Positions 10,171 through 18,380 of a stretch of DNA of 58,294 nucleotides are shown in pieces. Every line of letters starts with the position of its first letter. The stretch's first letter is position 1. The notes under the pieces were generated by a model, which worked only from the letters and a program-made list of their open reading frames with translations, was not told the origin of the DNA and made no database searches. Origin of the DNA: Bacillus dicomae (lineage in GTDB: Bacteria; Bacillota; Bacilli; Bacillales; Bacillaceae_G); contig NZ_VHIV01000013.1 of NCBI RefSeq assembly GCF_006494425.1, positions 1 through 58,294 on the forward strand. Direction: 5' to 3'. The translations under genes were made by a program, and so were the position numbers.

Positions 10171-11628
10171 ATGGAAAAGCAAGTGAGAGTGCGCTATGCG
10201 CCAAGTCCAACAGGACACTTACATATCGGAAATGCGCGTACGGCATTATTTAATTATTTATTTGCTCGTCATCAAGATGGTAAGTTTATTATTCGTATTG
10301 AAGATACTGATGTAAAACGTAATGTTGCTGGTGGAGAAGAAAGCCAATTAAAATACTTGAAATGGCTCGGTATGGACTGGGATGAAGGTGTTGATGTTGG
10401 TGGTGAATTTGGACCATATCGTCAAACAGAGCGTTTAGATATTTATAAAAAATTATATGAAGATTTGTTAGAACGCGGTTTAGCTTACAAATGTTATATG
10501 ACAGAAGAAGAGCTAGAAGCAGAGCGTGAAGGACAAATCGCTCGTGGTGAAACACCTCGTTACGCAGGTAACCACCGTGATTTAACTGAAGCACAAGTAA
10601 AAGAATTTGAAGCTGAGGGACGTATTCCAAGTATTCGTTTCCGTGTACCAGCTGACCGTGATTACACATTTAAAGATATTGTAAAAGATGAAGTTGCATT
10701 CCATTCAAATGATTTCGGTGATTTCGTTATCGTGAAAAAAGATGGAATTCCAACTTATAACTTTGCGGTAGCAGTAGATGATCACTTAATGGAAATTACA
10801 CACGTACTTCGTGGTGATGATCATATTTCAAACACGCCAAAACAGATGATGATTTATGAAGCTTTCGGTTGGGATATTCCGCAATTTGGTCATATGACTT
10901 TAATTGTAAACGAAAGCCGTAAAAAATTAAGTAAGCGTGATGAATCTATTATTCAATTTATTGAGCAATATAAAGAGCTTGGATATCTTCCAGAAGCAAT
11001 CTTTAACTTTATTGCACTACTAGGTTGGTCGCCAGTAGGAGAAGAAGAAATCTTCTCTCAAGAAGAGTTTATCAAAATGTTCGATGCAGCTCGTTTATCA
11101 AAATCACCTGCATTATTTGATTCTCAAAAGCTAAAATGGATGAACAACCAATATATGAAAAAGCAAGATTTAGATACGGTGGTAGAATTGAGCTTACCGC
11201 ATCTAGTGAAAGCTGGACGTATAGGTGAAACTTTAAGTGAACAAGAACAAGTTTGGATTCGTGATGTAATTGCGTTATATCATGAGCAAATGAGTTTTGG
11301 AGCTGAAATTGTAGAGCTTTCTGAAATGTTCTTTAAAGATCATGTTGATCATGAAGAAGAAGGACAAGAAGTATTAAAAGGTGAACAAGTACCAGAAGTA
11401 CTTCGTGCATTTGCTGGTCAAATAGAAGCACTAGAAGCGATGGAACCAGCTGCAATTAAGGCGGCTATTAAAGCAGTCCAAAAGGAAACAGGTCATAAAG
11501 GTAAAAACTTATTTATGCCAATCCGTGTTGCAACTACTGGTCAAACACATGGCCCAGAGCTTCCTAATGCTATTGCGCTTCTTGGAAAAGAAAAAGTTTT
11601 AAATCGTCTTCAAAAAGTAATTGGTTAA
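10171..11628 (+). CDS. gltX: GltX, glutamyl-tRNA synthetase
   Basis: Class I aminoacyl-tRNA synthetase. In Bacillus it charges both tRNA-Glu and tRNA-Gln, the latter then being amidated. The 485-aa product has the HIGH-type motif HIGN (18-21) and the KMSKS-type motif KLSKR (252-256). An in-frame upstream extension from 10138 is rejected because ATG 10171 has the Shine-Dalgarno GGAAGGTG at proper spacing and gives the family N-terminus. The stop codon overlaps the -35 box of the next promoter. Confidence 0.97.
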   Translation: MEKQVRVRYAPSPTGHLHIGNARTALFNYLFARHQDGKFIIRIEDTDVKRNVAGGEESQLKYLKWLGMDWDEGVDVGGEFGPYRQTERLDIYKKLYEDLLERGLAYKCYMTEEELEAEREGQIARGETPRYAGNHRDLTEAQVKEFEAEGRIPSIRFRVPADRDYTFKDIVKDEVAFHSNDFGDFVIVKKDGIPTYNFAVAVDDHLMEITHVLRGDDHISNTPKQMMIYEAFGWDIPQFGHMTLIVNESRKKLSKRDESIIQFIEQYKELGYLPEAIFNFIALLGWSPVGEEEIFSQEEFIKMFDAARLSKSPALFDSQKLKWMNNQYMKKQDLDTVVELSLPHLVKAGRIGETLSEQEQVWIRDVIALYHEQMSFGAEIVELSEMFFKDHVDHEEEGQEVLKGEQVPEVLRAFAGQIEALEAMEPAAIKAAIKAVQKETGHKGKNLFMPIRVATTGQTHGPELPNAIALLGKEKVLNRLQKVIG

Positions 11629-11653
11629 CATTTTCTAGGTTTAGAAATATAAT
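11625..11653 (+). promoter_or_regulatory. SigA-type promoter of the cysE-cysS operon
   Basis: TTAACA (11625-11630) and TATAAT (11648-11653) are exactly 17 bp apart. The -35 box overlaps the gltX stop codon. Transcription would start just before the T-box leader. Confidence 0.85.
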
Positions 11654-11659
11654 AAGTAT

Positions 11660-11948
11660 ACTTAAAACCTAATAAGGAAAAGCGACGAGAAGGAGAAGTA
11701 GAAAATCAGGCTTTTTACAGAGAGAACCACCTTTAGGCTGGAAGTGGTTTATAAGCGGATTTTTGAAATGCCCCTTCGAGTCTTCTGCTGAACAGTAAAT
11801 TATTTTGCGAAATGTCTTAGGGCGTAAAGTAAGCAGAAGCGGTGTACACCGTTATCAAAGATGAGTTTGAGGCTTTTTTAGCCTAAACAGAGTGGAACCG
11901 CGCTTATAAGGCGTCTCTGTCAATATGACAGAGGCGTCTTTTTTTATA
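11660..11948 (+). promoter_or_regulatory. T-box riboswitch, probably cysteine tRNA-responsive
   Basis: The leader carries the conserved T-box CAGAGTGGAACCGCG (11888-11902), a stem I arm with ACCACC...GTGGT, a palindromic stem (CGGTGTACACCG) and a final terminator. The terminator pairs 11908-11922 with 11926-11940 (15 bp with two G-U pairs) and is followed by a T-run. Uncharged tRNA would stabilise the antiterminator and allow cysE-cysS expression. The TGC at 11786-11788, in CTTCTGCTGAAC, is the likely cysteine specifier. This assignment is inferred from position and downstream genes, not from a full fold. Confidence 0.93.
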
Positions 11949-11974
11949 CCGTAAAAATGGTTATGAGTATAAGT

Positions 11975-12006
11975 TTATCCCCGTGTATAAAGATTTAGGG
12001 GGATAA
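11975..12006 (+). promoter_or_regulatory. Hairpin between the T-box terminator and cysE
   Basis: TTATCCCC (11975-11982) and GGGGATAA (11999-12006) form a perfect 8-bp stem with a 16-nt loop. It has no T-run, so it is not an intrinsic terminator. Its role is unknown. Confidence 0.55.
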
Positions 12007-12068
12007 GTAGGGAGTTAAGGGAGTTTAGTTCGCTCGAAAAAGCAGCCCATAAAGGGGAGGGAACGTCG

Positions 12069-12734
12069 ATGTTTAAGAGGCTTCGGGAAGATATTGGAGT
12101 CGTTTTTGAACAGGATCCAGCGGCAAGAAGTTATTTCGAAGTCATTTTGACTTACTCTGGATTACATGCAGTTTGGGCCCATCGAATTGCACATGCTTTT
12201 TATAAAAAGAATTTCTTCTTTATTGCACGTTGGATCTCACAAGTTAGTCGTTTTTTTACTGGTATTGAGATTCATCCAGGAGCAACAATTGGTCGTCGTT
12301 TTTTCATAGACCATGGAATGGGGGTTGTAATTGGAGAAACGTGCGAGATTGGTGATAATGTAACGATCTATCAAGGTGTTACATTAGGTGGTACGGGTAA
12401 AGAAAAAGGAAAGAGGCACCCTACAATTCAGGATAATGTATTAATTGCAACAGGTGCTAAAGTACTAGGTTCTATTACAGTTGGAGAGAATTCTAAAATT
12501 GGAGCAGGATCTGTCGTATTAAAAGAAGTCCCTGCACATTCTACAGTTGTAGGTATACCTGGCCGAGTCGTTATTCAAAATGGAGTGAAGATCGGTCAAG
12601 AATTAAATCATTCTGACCTTCCTGACCCAATTTTTGATAAATTAAAGGTCATGGAAGTAGAACTTGATAAATTGAAAAAACAACTTGAAGTAAAGGTAGA
12701 AAGGAAGGATAAAAATGACTATTCACATTTATAA
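12069..12734 (+). CDS. cysE: CysE, serine O-acetyltransferase
   Basis: Makes O-acetylserine from serine and acetyl-CoA, the first step of cysteine synthesis. The 221-aa product has an N-terminal helical part and a left-handed beta-helix of hexapeptide repeats (about 65-180), with the active-site region [12 protein letters not shown] and the family motif [12 protein letters not shown] 12069 follows AAAGGGGAGGGA. It overlaps cysS by 20 nt. Co-transcription with cysS behind the T-box links cysteine supply to charging of tRNA-Cys. Confidence 0.97.
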   Translation: MFKRLREDIGVVFEQDPAARSYFEVILTYSGLHAVWAHRIAHAFYKKNFFFIARWISQVSRFFTGIEIHPGATIGRRFFIDHGMGVVIGETCEIGDNVTIYQGVTLGGTGKEKGKRHPTIQDNVLIATGAKVLGSITVGENSKIGAGSVVLKEVPAHSTVVGIPGRVVIQNGVKIGQELNHSDLPDPIFDKLKVMEVELDKLKKQLEVKVERKDKNDYSHL

Positions 12735-14112
12735 TACGTTAACACGTCAAAAGGAAGAGTTTACTCCATTAGAAGAAAATAAGGTAAAGATGTATGTATG
12801 CGGACCTACAGTTTATAACTATATTCACATTGGGAATGCGAGACCACCTATGGTATTTGATACGGTACGCCGTTATTTAGAATATAAAGGGTATGATGTG
12901 CAGTACGTATCTAACTTTACTGACGTAGATGATAAATTAATTAAAGCGGCAAATGAATTAGGTGAAGATGTACCCACAATAGCTGACCGTTTCGTTGAAG
13001 CGTACTTTGAAGATGTAACGGCACTAGGTTGCAAACATGCAACGGTTCATCCGCGTGTAACGGAAAATATGGATATCATTATTGAGTTTATTGAAGAGCT
13101 TGTGAATAAAGGATACGCATATGAATCAGAAGGTGATGTGTACTTTAGAACGAAGGAATTCGAAGGTTACGGTAAATTATCGCATCAACCAATCGCAGAC
13201 TTACGTCACGGTGCGCGTATTGAAGTAGGAGAAAAGAAACAAGATCCTCTTGATTTTGCTTTATGGAAAGCTGCGAAAGAAGGAGAAATCTTCTGGGAAA
13301 GCCCTTGGGGTAAAGGTCGTCCAGGCTGGCATATTGAATGCTCGGCAATGGCGCGTAAATACTTAGGAGATACAATCGATATTCATGCAGGTGGTCAAGA
13401 CTTAGCATTTCCTCATCATGAGAATGAAATTGCACAGTCTGAGGCGTTAACAGGAAAAACATTTGCACGTTATTGGATGCACAATGGATATATTAATATT
13501 AATAATGAGAAGATGTCTAAGTCACTGGGTAACTTCATTTTAGTTCACGATATTATTAAGCAATATGATCCGCAGTTAATTAGATTCTTTATGCTATCAG
13601 TGCATTACCGTCACCCAATTAATTTCAGTGAAGAGTTATTACAAAGTACAAATAACGGACTGGAAAGAATTAAAACAGCTTACGGTAACTTAAAACACCG
13701 TATGGAAAGTAGTACGGATTTAACAAACCATAATGAGAAATGGTTAGCGGAACTGGAAAAATTCCAGACTGCATTTGAAGAAGCAATGGATGATGACTTC
13801 AATACTGCTAATGCAATCACTGAATTATATAATGTAGCAAATCATGCAAATCAATATTTACTGGAAGAGCATACGTCTAAAGTGGTAATTGAAGCATATG
13901 TAAAGCAGCTTGAAACATTATTTGATATTTTAGGGTTAGAATTAGCGCAAGACGAATTGCTTGATGAAGAAATTGAGGCACTTATTCAAAAGCGCATTGA
14001 AGCTCGTAAAAATCGTGACTTTGCATTATCAGATCAAATTCGCGATGATTTAAAAGATCGTAATATTATTCTAGAAGATACCGCTCAAGGTACAAGATGG
14101 AAAAGAGGATAA
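12715..14112 (+). CDS. cysS: CysS, cysteinyl-tRNA synthetase
   Basis: Class I synthetase that charges tRNA-Cys. The 465-aa product has C29 in the zinc-binding [12 protein letters not shown] segment, HIGN (38-41), the zinc-ligand region GWHIECSAM and HHENE, and KMSKS in [13 protein letters not shown] 12715 lies inside the end of cysE behind GGAAGGA. Its expression should fall under the T-box located before cysE. Confidence 0.97.
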
Positions 14113-14114
14113 GA

Positions 14115-14522
14115 ATGATTGATGCAAAGCAATTAAACAGCTTGGCGTTAGCATATATGGGTGATGCGGTATATGAACAATATATCCGCTATCACCTACT
14201 TCAAAAAGGGAAAGTTCGTCCTAATCAATTACATCGATTAGGGACGAGCTTTGTTTCAGCAAAAGCACAGGCGAAAGTTGTTTATCATTTATTAGAGACA
14301 GCATTTTTAACTGAGGAAGAAGAAGCGGTACTAAGAAGAGGGCGTAATGCAAATTCAGGTACTGTTCCGAAAAATACGGATGTACAAACATATCGACATA
14401 GTACAGCCTTTGAAGCGCTAATTGGCTACCATCATTTATTAAATAATCGTGAAAGATTAGACGAAATTGTATATAAGGCAATTGCTGTTTTAGAAGAAAA
14501 GGAAGGGGGCACATCATCATGA
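14115..14522 (+). CDS. mrnC: MrnC, Mini-ribonuclease III
   Basis: Dimeric RNase III-type catalytic domain lacking the dsRNA-binding domain, which matures the ends of 23S rRNA. The 135-aa product contains the RNase III signature region [12 protein letters not shown] (about 14-25) and a C-terminal [12 protein letters not shown] acidic segment. ATG 14115 is preferred over in-frame ATG 14097 because AGAGGAT lies immediately upstream and the length fits the family. It sits 2 nt after cysS and overlaps rlmB by 4 nt (ATGA). Confidence 0.94.
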
Positions 14523-15262
14523 GTAGTGAATATATTATTGGACGTAACCCTGTAATTGAAGCGTTACGATCAGGCAGAGATATTAATAAAATTTGGATCG
14601 CAGAAGGTGCTGCCAAAGGACAAGTACAAATTGTACTAGCACTAGCGAAAGAAAATAAGATTATTTTACAACATGCGCCAAAAAAGAAGTTAGATCAATT
14701 AGTTGAGGGGAACCATCAAGGTGTAATCGCTCAAGTAGCTGCGTATCAATATGCTGAGCTAGAAGATCTATTCAAAGTAGCAGAGAAGCGTAATGAAGAT
14801 CCGTTCTTCTTAATTTTAGATGAAATTGAAGACCCGCATAACCTAGGTTCTATTATGCGTACTGCGGATGCAACTGGAGCTCATGGAATTATTATTCCGA
14901 AAAGAAGAGCTGTGGGACTTACAGCATCAGTTGCAAAAGCATCTACTGGAGCAATTGAATATATTCCTGTTGCGCGTGTAACGAATTTATCTCGTACAAT
15001 CGATGAATTAAAAGAACGTGGACTTTGGATTGCTGGTACAGATGCCAAAGGGAAGACGGATTACCGCAATTTAGATGGTAAAATGCCAATTGGATTAGTA
15101 ATTGGAAGTGAAGGAAAAGGTATGAGTCGTATTATTGGTGAAAAATGTGATTTCCTAATCACTTTACCGATGGTTGGTAAAGTTACATCCTTAAATGCTT
15201 CAGTAGCCGCAAGTCTGTTAATGTATGAGGTATATCGTAAACGTAACGAAATTGGTAAATAA
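14519..15262 (+). CDS. rlmB: RlmB/TrmH-family 23S rRNA 2'-O-methyltransferase
   Basis: SPOUT-fold S-adenosylmethionine-dependent RNA methyltransferase, expected to modify the 23S guanosine corresponding to E. coli G2251. The 247-aa product has an N-terminal substrate-binding domain (about 1-75) and the trefoil-knot motifs [25 protein letters not shown] and [13 protein letters not shown]. Start and preceding stop overlap as ATGA, so it is coupled to mrnC. The exact target nucleotide is inferred from homology. Confidence 0.93.
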
Positions 15263-15265
15263 AAA

Positions 15266-15778
15266 ATGAACGATATTTTAATCGTTGACGGTTACAACAT
15301 TATTGGAGCTTGGGGAGACTTGAAGAAACTAAGGGATGTAGATTTGCAATCATCAAGAGATGCACTGATTGATAAGATGGCGGATTACCAAGGTTACACA
15401 GGTACAAGGGTAATGATAGTCTTTGATGCGTATACAGTCCACGGTATTGAAAAAAAGATGAAACAATCGCGTGTGGAAGTCATATTCACGAGGAAGAATC
15501 AAACTGCAGATGAAAAGATAGAGCAACTTGCGATTGAGCTTAGAAATATAAATACGCAAATATATGTTGCGACTTCTGATTATACGGAACAATGGGTTAT
15601 ATTTGCGCAAGGTGCTCTTCGGAAATCTGCACGTGAATTAGAGTTGGAAGTACAAGCGATGGAGCAACAAGTAAGAAGGCGTACGCAAGACACAAAAGAA
15701 AAGCAACCTGCCATGCGAAAGATATTTAGCAAAGATATTACAGAAAAATTAGAAAAATTAAGAAGAGGAGAGCGTTGA
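15266..15778 (+). CDS. rae1: Rae1 (YacP), ribosome-associated A-site endoribonuclease
   Basis: NYN/PIN-like nuclease that in B. subtilis cleaves mRNA in the ribosomal A site in a translation-dependent way. The 170-aa product begins with the family motif ILIVDGYNIIGAWG (4-17) and has FDAY, TADEKIEQLA and TSDYTEQ acidic positions. ATG 15266 lies 3 nt after rlmB. No clear Shine-Dalgarno is present (upstream bases GAAATTGGTAAATAAAAA), so reinitiation after rlmB is likely. Confidence 0.93.
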   Translation: MNDILIVDGYNIIGAWGDLKKLRDVDLQSSRDALIDKMADYQGYTGTRVMIVFDAYTVHGIEKKMKQSRVEVIFTRKNQTADEKIEQLAIELRNINTQIYVATSDYTEQWVIFAQGALRKSARELELEVQAMEQQVRRRTQDTKEKQPAMRKIFSKDITEKLEKLRRGER

Positions 15779-15800
15779 AGCATTGACGCTCTTTATCTTT
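15769..15800 (+). terminator. Weak terminator-like hairpin after rae1
   Basis: AGAGCGT (15769-15775) pairs with ACGCTCT (15786-15792), then TTATCTTTTT. The stem spans the rae1 stop codon and its 3' arm overlaps the sigH -35 box. Confidence 0.5.
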
Positions 15801-15812
15801 TTACTGTATAAT
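15783..15812 (+). promoter_or_regulatory. SigA-type promoter of sigH
   Basis: TTGACG (15783-15788) and TATAAT (15807-15812) are 18 bp apart. In B. subtilis spo0H is read by SigA and repressed by AbrB. An AbrB site cannot be recognised by eye here. Confidence 0.8.
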
Positions 15813-15845
15813 ATTGCTAAATAAATAGCGGTCGGAGGGATCAAG

Positions 15846-16505
15846 GTGGAAGCAGGCTTCGTAGGTGTAGGCGACGTTACATTTCGTGATTTAGAGGATG
15901 AGGCAATCGTTGAGTTAGTTCGAAAAGGCAATACTGACGCTCTAGAATATTTGATTCACAAATATAAGAACTTTGTTCGCGCGAAATCAAGATCTTATTT
16001 CTTAGTGGGTGCCGATCGAGAAGATATTGTTCAAGAAGGTATGATTGGATTGTTTAAAGCGATTCGTGATTATAAAGAGGACAAGCTGTCTTCATTCAAA
16101 GCATTTGCTGAACTGTGTATCACTCGACAAATTATTACCGCTATTAAAACAGCAACCAGGCAAAAACATATTCCGTTAAATTCATATGTGTCTTTAGATA
16201 AGCCGATTTATGATGAGGAGTCTGATCGGACATTATTAGATGTTATTTCGGAAGCGAAGGTAACTGATCCTGAAGAAATGATTATAAGTCAGGAAGAATA
16301 TACAGACATAGAATCTAAAATATCTGAATTATTAAGCGATTTAGAAAGAAAAGTACTTTCTTTATATCTAGATGGTCGTTCTTATCAAGAGATTTCGGAA
16401 CAGTTAAATAGACATGTGAAATCTATTGATAACGCTTTACAGAGGGTGAAGCGGAAATTGGAACGATATATGGAAATGAGAGAGAGTACCACTTTAAATT
16501 CATAA
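15846..16505 (+). CDS. sigH: SigH (Spo0H), RNA polymerase sigma factor
   Basis: Sigma factor for the transition to stationary phase and early sporulation. The 219-aa product has sigma70 region 2 (about 15-105, with DREDIVQEGMIGLFKAIRDY, the core-binding and -10 recognition part). Region 4 (about 150-210) contains the helix-turn-helix SYQEISEQLNRHVKSIDNAL. The start is GTG 15846, preceded by CGGAGGGA. It has its own promoter and a terminator after the stop. Confidence 0.97.
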   Translation: MEAGFVGVGDVTFRDLEDEAIVELVRKGNTDALEYLIHKYKNFVRAKSRSYFLVGADREDIVQEGMIGLFKAIRDYKEDKLSSFKAFAELCITRQIITAIKTATRQKHIPLNSYVSLDKPIYDEESDRTLLDVISEAKVTDPEEMIISQEEYTDIESKISELLSDLERKVLSLYLDGRSYQEISEQLNRHVKSIDNALQRVKRKLERYMEMRESTTLNS

Positions 16506-16513
16506 CAAGTGCT

Positions 16514-16546
16514 ACAGGTGTAAAAAATCACCTGTTTTCTTTTTGT
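16514..16546 (+). terminator. Intrinsic terminator of sigH
   Basis: ACAGGTG (16514-16520) pairs with CACCTGT (16529-16535), followed by TTTTCTTTTT. It lies 8 nt after the sigH stop. Confidence 0.88.
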
Positions 16547-16568
16547 AGAGAGTACAAAAGGCATGTCA

Positions 16569-16598
16569 TTGACATTGTCTTTTGTTGTATGATACATT
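16569..16598 (+). promoter_or_regulatory. Probable promoter of rpmG-secE
   Basis: TTGACA (16569-16574) is a perfect -35 box. The -10 is either GATACA (16591-16596, 16-bp spacer) or TACATT (16593-16598, 18 bp). It lies between the sigH terminator and rpmG. Confidence 0.65.
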
Positions 16599-16633
16599 TT
16601 TAGGGACATAATGTTACAAGGTTGGTGTAACTA

Positions 16634-16780
16634 ATGAGGAAAAAAGTTGTACTCTCATGTGAAGAGTGTAAAAATCGAAACTACTCTACGATGAAAGATA
16701 CGAGCTCAGTAGAGCGACTTGAAATAAAGAAATTCTGTAAAACATGCAATCAGCATACAGTTCACAAGGAAACAAAATAA
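16634..16780 (+). CDS. rpmG: Ribosomal protein bL33, zinc-binding form
   Basis: Large-subunit protein near the tRNA E site. This 48-aa product starts [12 protein letters not shown] and has two CxxC pairs (C9/C12 and C35/C38), so it is the zinc-containing type rather than a cysteine-free paralogue. ATG 16634 follows AAGGTTGGTG at a slightly long spacing. It precedes secE by 32 nt, the usual Bacillus order. Which numbered paralogue (rpmGA or rpmGB) it is cannot be settled from one copy. Confidence 0.95.
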   Translation: MRKKVVLSCEECKNRNYSTMKDTSSVERLEIKKFCKTCNQHTVHKETK

Positions 16781-16812
16781 ATAATTGAAATAATACACTG
16801 GAGGTCCCGTAG

Positions 16813-16992
16813 ATGCGTTTAACGAACTTTTTCGGCGATGTAGGTCGCGAAATGAAAAAAGTAAGTTGGCCTAAAAAAGATGAATTACTCCGTTCAACAG
16901 CGACTGTTATCGCTACAGTTGTCTTCTTTGCGATTTTCTTCGCAGTAGTTGATATGGGCATTTCTTCTTTAATTCGGTTAATTCTTGGTTAA
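16813..16992 (+). CDS. secE: SecE, protein translocase subunit
   Basis: Small essential partner of SecY in the SecYEG channel. The 59-aa product has the conserved amphipathic segment REMKKVSWPKKDEL (12-25), then a single membrane helix (about 30-57), the typical short Gram-positive form. ATG 16813 is preceded by TGGAGGTCC. Partner secY lies at 42999 in the same cluster, and nusG follows as in most bacteria. Confidence 0.97.
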   Translation: MRLTNFFGDVGREMKKVSWPKKDELLRSTATVIATVVFFAIFFAVVDMGISSLIRLILG

Positions 16993-16995
16993 TTC

Positions 16996-17026
16996 TTGAA
17001 TAAGAAGCACTTATCCATGATATAAT
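16996..17026 (+). promoter_or_regulatory. Probable nusG promoter (extended -10)
   Basis: TGATATAAT (17018-17026) is a strong extended -10. TTGAAT (16996-17001) is a possible -35 with a long 19-bp spacer. A terminator hairpin follows about 20 nt after the expected start site. Confidence 0.65.
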
Positions 17027-17046
17027 GTTATTTATAAGAACTGTGT

Positions 17047-17070
17047 AAAAGCCCGGTGAACGGGTTTTTT
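17047..17070 (+). terminator. Intrinsic terminator between secE and nusG
   Basis: AAAAGCCCG (17047-17055) and CGGGTTTTTT (17061-17070) form a stem with one G-U pair and a GTGAA loop, ending in six T. It could end the secE transcript and attenuate the promoter just upstream. Confidence 0.85.
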
Positions 17071-17104
17071 CATTTGCGCAAAAAAATGTACGTCAGGGAG
17101 GGAA

Positions 17105-17116
17105 GGACGCTCGTCC
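17105..17116 (+). promoter_or_regulatory. Small hairpin between the nusG Shine-Dalgarno and start codon
   Basis: GGAC (17105-17108) pairs with GTCC (17113-17116) around GCTC, or GGACG with CGTCC around 2 nt. The strong Shine-Dalgarno AGGGAGGGA (17095-17103) is about 20 nt from ATG 17124. Folding this hairpin would shorten the effective spacing to a normal value. Confidence 0.5.
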
Positions 17117-17123
17117 TAAATGA

Positions 17124-17657
17124 ATGGAAAAAAGTTGGTATGTTGTCCATACTTATTCTGGATATGAAAATAAAGTAAAAGCAAACCTAGAGAAACGTGT
17201 AGAATCAATGGGTATGCAAGATAAAATTTTCCGTGTTGTTGTCCCGGAAGAAGTAGAAGTAGAAATGAAAAACGGTAAAGAAAAATTAATGAAAAGAAAA
17301 GTGTTCCCGGGTTATGTATTAGTAGAATTAATCATGACTGATGACTCTTGGTATGTTGTACGTAACACGCCAGGTGTAACTGGGTTCGTTGGTTCTTCTG
17401 GTTCTGGATCTAAACCATCACCTCTATTAGAAGAGGAAGTTGTTACCATTATGAAACATATGGGAATGGACAACGAAGTGGTTGATTTCGACTTTGAACT
17501 TCATGAAACAGTACGTGTAAATGAGGGACCATTCGCAGATTATACAGGTGCTATCGAAGAAATTGATGTGGAGAAGAAAAAGGTTAGCGTGCTTGTGGAC
17601 ATGTTTGGTCGCGAGACTCCAGTTGAGCTTGACTTCCATCAAATTGAAAAATTATAA
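17124..17657 (+). CDS. nusG: NusG, transcription elongation/pausing factor
   Basis: Binds RNA polymerase and couples transcription with pausing, termination and translation. The 177-aa product has the NGN domain (about 1-105, starting EKSWYVVHTYSGYENKVK) and the C-terminal KOW domain (about 125-175, VNEGPFADYTGAIEEID). ATG 17124 gives the family N-terminus. An out-of-frame ATG lies 4 nt upstream. It has its own promoter and attenuator-like leader, and a terminator follows. Confidence 0.97.
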   Translation: MEKSWYVVHTYSGYENKVKANLEKRVESMGMQDKIFRVVVPEEVEVEMKNGKEKLMKRKVFPGYVLVELIMTDDSWYVVRNTPGVTGFVGSSGSGSKPSPLLEEEVVTIMKHMGMDNEVVDFDFELHETVRVNEGPFADYTGAIEEIDVEKKKVSVLVDMFGRETPVELDFHQIEKL

Positions 17658-17707
17658 AATGAAACTTGAAATGAATTGTAAAAAGTGATAATATCTTTTA
17701 AGTCAGT

Positions 17708-17734
17708 ACGTCTTCGTTATCGGAGACGTTTTTT
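17708..17734 (+). terminator. Intrinsic terminator of nusG
   Basis: ACGTCTTCG (17708-17716) pairs with CGGAGACGT (17721-17729), 9 bp with one G-U pair and a TTAT loop, then six T. A possible upstream promoter (TTGAAA 17666, TAATAT 17689, 17-bp spacer) would make only a very short RNA before it. Confidence 0.9.
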
Positions 17735-17761
17735 GAAAGATTTTATCCTTACAGATAAAAT
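17733..17761 (+). promoter_or_regulatory. Probable promoter of rplK-rplA
   Basis: TTGAAA (17733-17738) and TAAAAT (17756-17761) are 17 bp apart, directly after the nusG terminator. A perfect inverted repeat ATTTTATC-N6-GATAAAAT (17740-17747, 17754-17761) fills the spacer and covers the -10 box. Confidence 0.65.
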
Positions 17762-17764
17762 ATG

Positions 17765-17800
17765 ACGTGGGAGGGCAAATCACTGTCCAATTGACCACAT
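17765..17800 (+). promoter_or_regulatory. Candidate L1-binding leader element before rplK
   Basis: ACGTGGGAGG (17765-17774) and ACCACAT (17794-17800) frame a possible GTGG/CCAC helix with an asymmetric internal loop. A nearly identical frame occurs before rplA. L1 is known in E. coli to repress the L11-L1 mRNA by binding a mimic of its 23S site. Calling this an L1 site here is inference. Confidence 0.5.
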
Positions 17801-17824
17801 CACGGACTTAAGGAGGTGTGTCTC

Positions 17825-18250
17825 GTGGCTAAAAAGGTAATTAAAATGGTAAAACTTCAAATTCCTGCAGGTAAAGCTAACCCAGCTCCACCGGTTGGTC
17901 CAGCATTAGGACAAGCAGGTGTTAACATCATGGGCTTCTGTAAAGAGTTTAACGCTCGTACAGCAGATCAAGCTGGTCTTATCATCCCTGTTGAAATTAC
18001 GGTATTTGAGGACCGTTCATTCACTTTCATTACTAAAACTCCTCCTGCTGCTGTTCTTCTTAAGAAAGTAGCTGGTATTGAGTCTGGTTCTGGTGAACCA
18101 AACCGTAATAAAGTGGCAACTGTTAAGCGTGATAAAGTACGCGAAATCGCTGAAACTAAAATGCCTGACCTAAACGCTGCTAGTGTAGAAGCTGCAATGC
18201 GTATGGTTGAAGGTACTGCACGCAGTATGGGCATCGTTATCGAAGACTAA
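17825..18250 (+). CDS. rplK: Ribosomal protein uL11
   Basis: Large-subunit protein of the GTPase-associated centre, needed for RelA-dependent stringent signalling. The 141-aa product has the N-terminal [21 protein letters not shown] segment with its conserved prolines (the thiostrepton-site domain) and a C-terminal 23S-binding domain. The start is GTG 17825 behind AAGGAGGTG; the in-frame upstream extension is rejected. rplA follows 177 nt downstream. Confidence 0.97.
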
Positions 18251-18268
18251 TTCGATTTGTTTTTAAAA

Positions 18269-18305
18269 AAAGGTTGCGGGTCTGGAATTCCAATTCGCAA
18301 CCTTT
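18269..18305 (+). terminator. Hairpin between rplK and rplA
   Basis: AAAGGTTGCG (18269-18278) pairs perfectly with CGCAACCTTT (18296-18305). The 3' flank (ATTATCG) is poor in T on the + strand, while the 5' flank is A-rich and would read as a T-run on the - strand. On the + strand it is at most a partial terminator. Confidence 0.55.
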
Positions 18306-18380
18306 ATTATCGTAAATGATTATCGTTTTTAAATAAATGGATGGCGCGCATCCTCAGGTTATACCTGAAAATAAGCGTAA

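Noticed and set aside
17120-17168. Short frame from the out-of-frame ATG 4 nt before nusG as an upstream regulatory peptide
   Set aside because: Its start is as far from the Shine-Dalgarno as that of nusG, and it overlaps the nusG N-terminus. There is no evidence of translation.
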